DNA of 64,000 nucleotides from positions 1 to 64,000 of the forward strand of contig NZ_JALEGV010000023.1 in the NCBI RefSeq assembly GCF_022763245.1. Reading direction: 5' to 3'. The stretch is from Oricola sp. Its GTDB lineage: Bacteria; Pseudomonadota; Alphaproteobacteria; Rhizobiales; Rhizobiaceae. Below the pieces are notes generated by a model that was given only the letters and a program-made list of their open reading frames with translations, did no database searches and was not told where the DNA came from. The translations under genes and the position numbers were made by a program. Shown here one piece after another: positions 58,301 to 64,000 of the stretch (the first letter of the stretch is position 1; every line of letters starts with the position of its first letter).

Positions 58301-58557
58301 TGATGACGATGATCTCGACGGTGCTCGGCGCCTTGCCGCTGATCTTCGCCTTCGGTGCCGGTGCCGAGGCGCGTACGGCCCTTGGCTGGGTGATTGTCGG
58401 CGGGCTTGGTCTGGCGACGCTCGCCACCCTGTTCCTGACGCCTGTCGCCTATCTCGTCTTCGCACGGCTGTCTTCGCCGAGCGCTGCGAGCGAGGCGCAA
58501 TTGCAGCGCGAATTGCAGGAAATGACCGAACGCGAGGCCGCGGCCGGCTCGAACTGA
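55381..58557 (+). CDS. RND multidrug efflux pump (HAE1/AcrB-like)
   Basis: 1058 residues from the ATG at 55381 (overlaps the adaptor stop). Hallmarks: FVRRPVLALVINLLIVVAGL, LPDVDRPVITVTTTFSGAAP, the proton-relay helix GMVVDDAIVVLENI and the second-half QIGLVLLVGVMAKNGILIVE. Twelve membrane helices are expected with two large periplasmic loops. No local regulator or TolC. Confidence 0.95.
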   Translation: MTDATIGESAPSGGEPVKNAEPIGSGSASIFVRRPVLALVINLLIVVAGLAGLYGGEIRELPDVDRPVITVTTTFSGAAPETVDRELTALVEGAVARVSGVASISSSSSFGRSRVTIEFSEDTDLATAAADVRDSIGRITNQLPDSADEPRIVKADADASAVMRLAVTSTNLSVQDMTVFVEDEVVDRLSAVPGVADVQVYGDRDKVFRIDVDQSRLAALGLTVGNLRNALAGASYDVPAGSLTANTQDIVVRATADIATVEDFENLHLNDRVQIRDIASVTLGADPGESSLRANGATGIGLGIVRQAKSNTLEISEGVRAAADDLRSILPDGMDIRVTSDDATFIRGSIEEVRRTILIAVGIVVAIIFLFLLDWRATLIPTVTLPIALIGTFAAIYLAGFSINILTLLALVLATGMVVDDAIVVLENIVRKRNEGLGPRAAAVIGTREVFFAVITTTATLAAVFIPISFLPGQAGGLFREFGFVLAFAVTLSSVVALTLCPMLASRLIRRQEGASKPNPTPLHRFGGWLAGFYRSLLRIALDAPAVVFVVALIAIGAALVLGRTIPQELTPREDRAVALMRVSAPQGVSLEFTRAKMREIEQLVLPLREAGEVDNIFSIAGLGSSSNSGFMVLSLAPWEDRERSQAEIVGDMNRLASQVPGVRAFAIQPNSLGIRGAGNGLQFALVGNSYDALGDAATKIVAIMEGDPRFQQVRLSYETTQPQLSVRINRERATDLGIDIAGLAEAMQALLDGSQVAQVFIEDRSFPVKLVSTTTPINDPTDLEAIYLQTGDGRIVPMSVIAELEERAVAPSLNREQQMRSVSLQTNLADGFALGEAYNEIVRIAEPLLPPGSRVIPLAEAATLDQSSRDMAFTFGVAIVVVLLVLAAQFESFVSALIIMTTVPLGLACAVFAMALTGTSLNVYSQIGLVLLVGVMAKNGILIVEFANQLRNRGRSVREAIEQAANIRLRPVMMTMISTVLGALPLIFAFGAGAEARTALGWVIVGGLGLATLATLFLTPVAYLVFARLSSPSAASEAQLQRELQEMTEREAAAGSN

Positions 58558-58649
58558 GCCGGCCCGCCTTCCGACCCCGGCCGCCGGAATCCGTCGCCGC
58601 TCTTCTCTTGCCGGTTGAATTCGTCTAAACGCCAAGAAACCTTGGGCGG

Positions 58650-58672
58650 TCTTGAGGGCTGTCAATACTCAA
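58650..58672. promoter_or_regulatory. inverted repeat CTTGAG-N11-CTCAAG upstream of ABC exporter
   Basis: A 6-bp dyad about 75 nt before the ATPase start, in a 188-nt gap after the RND pump. Could be an operator; no promoter is assigned. Confidence 0.3.
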
Positions 58673-58745
58673 GCGTATCGGACCCTTTACTTTGGGGTAT
58701 GCGTCGGGCGGATATCCCGGGAAACAACGCAAGAGATGGACTGCC

Positions 58746-59468
58746 ATGGATGCTCAACGCGACGCCGGGATCGTGTTTCGAACCGATGACGTCACCAAGG
58801 TCTACGACACGGGTGGCGCGAAGGTCTATGCGCTGGCGGGCGTCGATCTGGAGCTTCACGCCGGCGAATTGACGGTGCTGCTCGGTCCTTCGGGTAGCGG
58901 CAAGTCGACGTTGTTGAACATCCTGGGGGGGCTCGACCATGCGACCAGCGGCGAGGTCTGGTTCCGCGATCTCGAACTGTCGAAGCTCAATGACCGGGAA
59001 CTGACCCGCTACCGCCGCGACAATGTCGGCTTCGTCTTCCAGTTCTATAATCTCGTGCCGAGCCTCTCGGCCCGCGAGAACGTCGCGCTGGTCACCGACA
59101 TCGCGCCCAACCCCATGCGTCCGGACGAAGCCCTGTCGCTGGTCGGTCTCGGGCATCGCCTGGATCACTTTCCGGCCGAGATGTCCGGCGGCGAGCAGCA
59201 GCGCGTGGCGATCGCCCGCGCCATCGCCAAGCGCCCCGACGTGCTTTTGTGCGACGAGCCCACCGGCGCGCTGGATTCAAAGACCGGGATCGCGGTCCTG
59301 CAGGCGTTGAGGGACATCAACGACCAGTTCGGCACGACCACGGCGGTGATCACGCACAACGCGTCGATCCGCAAGATGGCGCATCGCGTCATCCGTTTTC
59401 AGGACGGCAAGATCGGCGAAGTCGAGGTCAACGAGACGCGCATCGCCCCGAAGGACATCGAATGGTGA
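58746..59468 (+). CDS. ABC exporter ATPase, LolD/MacB/DevA-like
   Basis: 240 residues from the ATG at 58746 (an upstream in-frame ATG at 58692 lacks an SD). [50 protein letters not shown] and [11 protein letters not shown] are typical of the MacB/LolD subgroup. Partner of the FtsX-type permease 16 nt downstream. Confidence 0.93.
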   Translation: MDAQRDAGIVFRTDDVTKVYDTGGAKVYALAGVDLELHAGELTVLLGPSGSGKSTLLNILGGLDHATSGEVWFRDLELSKLNDRELTRYRRDNVGFVFQFYNLVPSLSARENVALVTDIAPNPMRPDEALSLVGLGHRLDHFPAEMSGGEQQRVAIARAIAKRPDVLLCDEPTGALDSKTGIAVLQALRDINDQFGTTTAVITHNASIRKMAHRVIRFQDGKIGEVEVNETRIAPKDIEW

Positions 59469-59484
59469 GGCCGGCGGGAACACG

Positions 59485-61848
59485 ATGAGGGCGCTCGACA
59501 AGAAACTGTTGCGCGACTTCCGCCGCCTTTGGGCGCAGGCGATTTCCATCGCGCTGGTGCTCGCCTGCGGCGTCGCCATCGTGCTCATCTCCTACGGCAT
59601 GTATGGCGCGCTGGAGAACACCCGCTCGGCCTATTACGAGCGCAACAGGTTCGCCGACATATTCGCCTCCGCCACCCGAGCTCCCCGCAATCTCCAAAGC
59701 GAGATCGCCGACATCGAGGGCGTGTGGGCGGTCGAGTTGCGGACGGTCAAGGATGCGGTTCTCGACCTGCCCAATCGCGTCAAGACGGCGACCGGTCGCA
59801 TCATCTCGCTGCCGGCGTCGGGCGGCGGCATCCTCAATGTGCCGCTCTTGCGATCCGGTCGCCTGCCCGAACCGGATGCGGCCGGCGAGATCATGGTCAA
59901 CGAGCCCTTCGCGCTCGCCAACGATTACCAGTTGGGCGATGTCATCCAGGCCAATCTGAATGGCCGCAAGCGGTCGTTGACCATTGTCGGCACCGCCTTG
60001 TCGCCCGAATACATCTACACGATCGGCCCGGGCTCGCTGATGCCCGACAACGAGAATTTCGGCATCCTCTGGATGGCGGAGACCGCCGCGTCTGCAGCCT
60101 TCGACATGTCCGGCGCCTTCAACGACGTCAGCCTGAAGCTCACGCGCGACGCCGATCCCGACGAGGTGATCGACCGGCTCGACGACATCCTCGAACCCTA
60201 TGGCGGTACGGGCGCCTATGGGCGCGACCAGCAATTGTCGGACGCCTTCATCGATTCCGAACTGCTCGGCCTGGAAACCATGGCGCGCATCCTGCCGCCG
60301 GTGTTCTTCGGCATCGCAGCGTTTCTGGTCAACATGGTGATCGGGCGCATCGTTGCGCTCGAGCGCAGTCAGATCGGGCTGATGAAGGCGCTCGGCTATA
60401 CCGATTTCACCATCGCGACGCATTACATCCTGCTGGCCGTCCTGATCGCCATTGTCGGCGTGCTGGTCGGCTGGGGGCTTGGCGCATGGGCAGCGCGGGG
60501 CATGGCTCTGATCTATGCGGAGTTCTTCACGTTCCCCTATCTGCTGTTCAGCGTATCGAGCTTCACCTACGTGCTGTCTGGCGTCCTCGGCATCCTCTCG
60601 GCCGCCCTGGGCGCCGTCTTCAACGCGATGAAGGCGGCGCGGCTCGCCCCTGCAATCGCCATGTCGCCGCCGGCGCCGCCCAATTTCCGCCGCGGCCTGC
60701 TCGACAGCGCCTTTTCCGTGATGAAGCTGTCCCAGCCGACCATGATGATCCTGCGCGGCATCACGCGATGGCCCCTGCGCGCATCGCTGACGGCGCTTGG
60801 TCTCTCGCTCGGCGTCGCCGTCCTCGTCGCGTCCAGCTTCTTCGAGGATTCCATGGAGGAAATCATCGACGTGGCGTTCTCCCAGTCCAGCCGCCAGGAC
60901 GGGGTCTTGCTGCTGACGTCGGTGCAGCCCTTGTCGGTCCTCGCGGATGTCGAGCGCCTGCCCGGCGTGCTGCGCGCGGAGGGGCAACTCAGCCTGCCGG
61001 TGCGGCTGACCAACGGCCATCTCGAAAAGCGGGTCTCCATCGAGGCGAACTGGCCGGGGGCTGACCTCAGCCGCGTCATCGATCCCGACGGCAATGTCAT
61101 CACGGCACCGGAGGAGGGGATCCTGCTGACGAAGCGACTGGCGGGCCAACTCGCCGTCGTCCCCGGCGACTGGATCGATGTCGAGTTCCTGACCGGTCTG
61201 CGCGAGCAGCACCGCCTGCAGGTGAGCGGCATCGTCACCCAGTATTTCGGGATCGGCGCCTACATGGACGCGAACTACGCGGCGAGGCTGTTCCGCCAGT
61301 CGCCGCGCATCTCGCACGCCAATGTGCTCGTCGACGAGAGTCGGATGGACGAGTTGCATCATGCGTTGAAGGAAACGCCCAACCTGGCCGGCTTGATCAT
61401 GCTGACCGACACGCGGCGGGTCTTTCGCGACACGATCAAGGAAAACATGCTGATCCAGTCGTTTATCTATATCGCCATCGCGGCGATGATCACGATCGGC
61501 GTCACCTACAACAGCGCGCGTATCCAGCTGTCGGAACGCGCGCGCGAACTGGCAAGCCTGCGCATCCTCGGTTTCACCAATGCGGAAGTCTCCTACATCC
61601 TGATGGGGGAGACGCTGCTGCTCGTGATCGTCGCGCAACCGCTGGGCTGGGCGCTGGGCGCGCTGATCGCCTGGTCGATGAGTTTCGCCTTCGCCAGCGA
61701 CCTTTACACCATTCCGGTGATCCTCGAGCGGCACACCTATGGCTTCGCCAGCGTCGTCGCCCTGATCGCCGCGGTCGGATCCGTGCTCGTCGTGCGGCGC
61801 CGGCTTGACACCCTGGACCTCGTCTCCGTCATGAAAACGCGGGAGTAA
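59485..61848 (+). CDS. ABC exporter permease, FtsX/MacB-like
   Basis: 787 residues. Two FtsX-type membrane blocks are present (about 280-395 and 655-780) plus an N-terminal helix near 15-40, separated by large periplasmic parts, as in eight- to ten-helix LolC/DevC-type permeases. RALDKKLLRDFRRLWAQAIS starts the protein; SERARELASLRILGFTNAEV is the coupling motif. Together with the flanking ATPase and adaptor it forms a tripartite exporter. Confidence 0.9.
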   Translation: MRALDKKLLRDFRRLWAQAISIALVLACGVAIVLISYGMYGALENTRSAYYERNRFADIFASATRAPRNLQSEIADIEGVWAVELRTVKDAVLDLPNRVKTATGRIISLPASGGGILNVPLLRSGRLPEPDAAGEIMVNEPFALANDYQLGDVIQANLNGRKRSLTIVGTALSPEYIYTIGPGSLMPDNENFGILWMAETAASAAFDMSGAFNDVSLKLTRDADPDEVIDRLDDILEPYGGTGAYGRDQQLSDAFIDSELLGLETMARILPPVFFGIAAFLVNMVIGRIVALERSQIGLMKALGYTDFTIATHYILLAVLIAIVGVLVGWGLGAWAARGMALIYAEFFTFPYLLFSVSSFTYVLSGVLGILSAALGAVFNAMKAARLAPAIAMSPPAPPNFRRGLLDSAFSVMKLSQPTMMILRGITRWPLRASLTALGLSLGVAVLVASSFFEDSMEEIIDVAFSQSSRQDGVLLLTSVQPLSVLADVERLPGVLRAEGQLSLPVRLTNGHLEKRVSIEANWPGADLSRVIDPDGNVITAPEEGILLTKRLAGQLAVVPGDWIDVEFLTGLREQHRLQVSGIVTQYFGIGAYMDANYAARLFRQSPRISHANVLVDESRMDELHHALKETPNLAGLIMLTDTRRVFRDTIKENMLIQSFIYIAIAAMITIGVTYNSARIQLSERARELASLRILGFTNAEVSYILMGETLLLVIVAQPLGWALGALIAWSMSFAFASDLYTIPVILERHTYGFASVVALIAAVGSVLVVRRRLDTLDLVSVMKTRE

Positions 61849-61851
61849 CTC

Positions 61852-63069
61852 ATGCCGTTCAAACCTCGTACGATCATCGGCATTCTGGTGGGCGCTGTCG
61901 CCCTTGCCGGTCTGTTCTATGTGGCGTTTCGGCCAGACCCTGTCCCGGTCGACCTTGTGGCGGCGGGGCGCGCCGACATGCGCGTCACGGTAGACGCCGA
62001 CGGAAAGACACGCATCAAGGACATTTACGAGGTCTCCGCGCCGATCGCCGGAACGGCGCAGCGCTCGCCGGTCGCGGTCGGCGACATGGTGGTTGAGAAC
62101 GAGACAGTCGTCGCTGTCGTCCAGCCCTCCGACACCGGCTTCCTCGACACGCGTACCCGCGTTCAGGCGGAAGCCGCCGTGCGAGAGGCCAACGCCGCTG
62201 TGCAAGTCGCCGAGACCAGCGTCCGCCAGGCCGAGGAGGAACTGAACTACGCCATTTCGCAATACTCCCGCATCCAGACCCTGGTCGATCGCGGCGTCGC
62301 CTCGCTGACCCAGCTTGAGGACGCAGCCCAGACGAAGACGGTGCGCGAGGCAGCGCTTGATTCCGCCAAGGCCAGTCGAGAGGCGGCGGCAAGCGCGCTC
62401 GCCCGCGCCGAGGCGGCGCTCATCGAGCCGGGCCTGACCGAAAACGGCGAGAGCAGCGAGACCTGCTGCGTGTCGATCCTCGCACCTGCGGACGGTGCCG
62501 TCCTCGACATCGTCAATGTCAGCGAGCGACCGGTGCAGGCCGGCGCGCAGCTTCTGTCGATCGGCCAGCCCGACAATCTGGAGATCGTCTCCGACATCCT
62601 GTCGTCTGAGGCGGTGCGCATCGAGGAAGGCGCGCCGGTTCTGGTCGAGCGCTGGGGCGGCGACGAGACCCTGCATGCGACGGTGCGCGAGATCGACCCG
62701 GCCGCCGAAACCAAGGTCTCGGCCCTCGGCATCGAGGAGCAACGCGTCGATGTGACGATGGATTTCGAGGAAGGCGACGTCACCGGCAAGGGTCTCGGAG
62801 ACGGCTATGCGGTGTTCGTCCGCATCATCGTCTGGGAGGGGGAGAACGTCCTGCAGGTGCCGGTCTCGGCGCTGTTTCGCGACGATGGCGGCTGGGCGCT
62901 GTTTGCCGTCAATGACGGGACGGCGCAACAGACCGCCGTCGAAGTCGGCCGCCGCAGCGGGCTGATGGCCGAAATCCTGTCCGGGATCGAGGAGGGGGCC
63001 CGCGTCATCACCCACCCGAGCGACCGGGTGGAGGATGGCGTCGCCGTTGTCGATCGCTCGACGCTTTAG
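61852..63069 (+). CDS. HlyD-family adaptor of the ABC exporter
   Basis: 405 residues. An N-terminal anchor helix (10-27) is followed by a lipoyl half-motif (YEVSAPIAGTAQRSPVAVGD), a coiled-coil hairpin (about 98-185) and a second lipoyl half (CCVSILAPADGAVLDIVNVS). It starts 3 nt after the permease stop. The stop overlaps the convergent flavoprotein stop by 3 nt. Confidence 0.92.
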   Translation: MPFKPRTIIGILVGAVALAGLFYVAFRPDPVPVDLVAAGRADMRVTVDADGKTRIKDIYEVSAPIAGTAQRSPVAVGDMVVENETVVAVVQPSDTGFLDTRTRVQAEAAVREANAAVQVAETSVRQAEEELNYAISQYSRIQTLVDRGVASLTQLEDAAQTKTVREAALDSAKASREAAASALARAEAALIEPGLTENGESSETCCVSILAPADGAVLDIVNVSERPVQAGAQLLSIGQPDNLEIVSDILSSEAVRIEEGAPVLVERWGGDETLHATVREIDPAAETKVSALGIEEQRVDVTMDFEEGDVTGKGLGDGYAVFVRIIVWEGENVLQVPVSALFRDDGGWALFAVNDGTAQQTAVEVGRRSGLMAEILSGIEEGARVITHPSDRVEDGVAVVDRSTL

Positions 63070-64000
63070 CCGGCCGCCTGAAGCGCCTTCATCGTCGCGC
63101 GCAGGTCGAAGTCGGGGTCGGCGATCTGCGATGCCGTGATCTCGGCGCCGCCCTCCAGCAGCTTGCGGCTCATCGCATAGGTCGCAGCGTCGTTGAGGCA
63201 ATCGACGGCGATGAAGCGGTCCTGGCGGAAGTAGAAATGCGACACCGAGCCCTCGCGCTTGCCCGGTCGCACGACGACGGCATCGTAGCCGCGATTGAGC
63301 CCGGCGATCTGCAGCTTCATGTCGTACTGGTCCGACCAGAACCACGGATGCGGCGAATAGACGGTATCGACGCCGCAGATATTCGCGGCGACGGCAGTGG
63401 CCTGGTCGTTGGCGTTCTGCACCGATTCAAGGCGCGTCGGCATGTTGTCGAAAGGCAGGATCGTGCAATCGCCGGCCGCGTAGATCGCCGGGTCGGAACT
63501 GCGCCCGTGATCATCGACGGTGACGCCGACGCTCACATCCAGTCCTGCGGCCTGGGCGAGATCGACATTCGGCGCGATGCCAATGCCGACAATGGCGAGA
63601 TCGAGCGGCAATTCTTCTCCATTGGCAAGCCGGACTGCGGTCGCAACGCCGTCCGTCTCGACCAGACGCTCGATCTGCGTGTCCTCGAGGACCGTGACGC
63701 CATGCGACTGGTGCAGCGCGCGAAACGCGTTGGCGGTCTCCTCGCAGGCGACGCGTTTCAGGATGCGCTCCGCCGCCTCAATGACGGTGACATCGAGCCC
63801 CTTCTTCGCCGCCTCGGCCGCTGCTTCCAGTCCGATATAGCCCCCGCCGATGACGACCAGTTTGCGCCCCGGGCGCATCTCCGCCATCAGCCCGTCGGCG
63901 TCGGCCAATGTGCGCATGACCCGCACATTCGCAAGTTCGCCGCCGATCTCAGCCGGCAGGCGCCGCGCATCGCCGCCCGTCGCCAGCACCAGCGTGTCAT
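63066..64000 (-). CDS. ferredoxin/rubredoxin reductase-like FAD-dependent oxidoreductase, N-terminus missing
   Basis: About 311 residues are visible; the frame is open to the window edge. The NADH-binding motif is VVIGGGYIGLEAAAEAAKKG, the second FAD motif AIYAAGDCTI, and a Reductase_C domain follows (HPWFWSDQYDMKLQIAGL). The first FAD-binding domain lies beyond the edge. It probably passes electrons from NADH to a ferredoxin of an oxygenase. The partner is not in the window. Confidence 0.92.
   Translation of the reverse strand, partial: DTLVLATGGDARRLPAEIGGELANVRVMRTLADADGLMAEMRPGRKLVVIGGGYIGLEAAAEAAKKGLDVTVIEAAERILKRVACEETANAFRALHQSHGVTVLEDTQIERLVETDGVATAVRLANGEELPLDLAIVGIGIAPNVDLAQAAGLDVSVGVTVDDHGRSSDPAIYAAGDCTILPFDNMPTRLESVQNANDQATAVAANICGVDTVYSPHPWFWSDQYDMKLQIAGLNRGYDAVVVRPGKREGSVSHFYFRQDRFIAVDCLNDAATYAMSRKLLEGGAEITASQIADPDFDLRATMKALQAAG

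Noticed and set aside
59428-63345. 1305-residue open frame on the minus strand
   Set aside because: Antiparallel to three well-supported exporter genes on the + strand; Arg/His/Gln/Asp-rich composition without motifs, typical of the opposite frame of high-GC genes.
1-64000. CRISPR arrays, tRNA, rRNA or insertion sequences
   Set aside because: No regularly spaced repeats, tRNA-like sequences or IS-type transposases were seen apart from the Mu-like transposase.

Overview
The window is high-GC DNA with rhizobial (Hyphomicrobiales, Alphaproteobacteria) character. This is inferred from the style of the proteins (stand-alone DnaA domain IV proteins, a Tat-exported family 5 binding protein, a guanidine-I riboswitch operon) and not from a marker gene. 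No rRNA, tRNA or CRISPR array is visible.

Positions 1 to about 36,026 are most of a Mu-like transposable prophage, read right to left. From the right: the phage end (20-bp repeats plus a stretch like the left end of phage Mu), a lipoprotein gene, an S24 repressor on the + strand, a Ner-type regulator, a chain of small early genes (two tiny membrane proteins, a DnaA-like HTH protein, a ParB-like protein, an Xre regulator), transposase A, the MuB-type ATPase, a second DnaA domain IV protein, a DUF3164 protein, GemA and a Mor-family activator. Then come lysis genes, packaging genes, head genes and a lambda-like non-contractile tail module with a G/GT -1 frameshift site. The far end of the prophage lies left of the window. 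Two lower-GC membrane-protein genes (14959-16314 and 25407-26147) interrupt the phage gene order and look like cargo. Nearly identical dyads (14777-14796 and 23840-23857) precede the head and lysis genes. Their arms resemble DnaA boxes, which fits the phage-encoded DnaA-like proteins as well as Mor.

From 36,027 on is host chromosome: an autotransporter, a protein of unknown function, RecQ and a DUF423 membrane protein. A six-gene operon on the minus strand (47,560 to 42,636) follows. It starts with a guanidine-I riboswitch and encodes a nitrate/taurine-type ABC importer, a guanidine-hydrolase-type ureohydrolase, a protein with an extreme His-rich N-terminus, and a small membrane protein with HupE-like His motifs. 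This looks like a complete guanidine uptake and hydrolysis unit with its own, apparently undescribed, nickel-handling partners. It is the best candidate for a new system here.

Divergent from it is a Dpp/Nik-type ABC importer with a fused ATPase. After that come a 39-residue membrane protein, an RND efflux adaptor/pump pair, a MacB/DevC-like ABC exporter (ATPase, FtsX permease, HlyD-type adaptor), and the 3' part of a ferredoxin-reductase-like flavoprotein running off the right edge.
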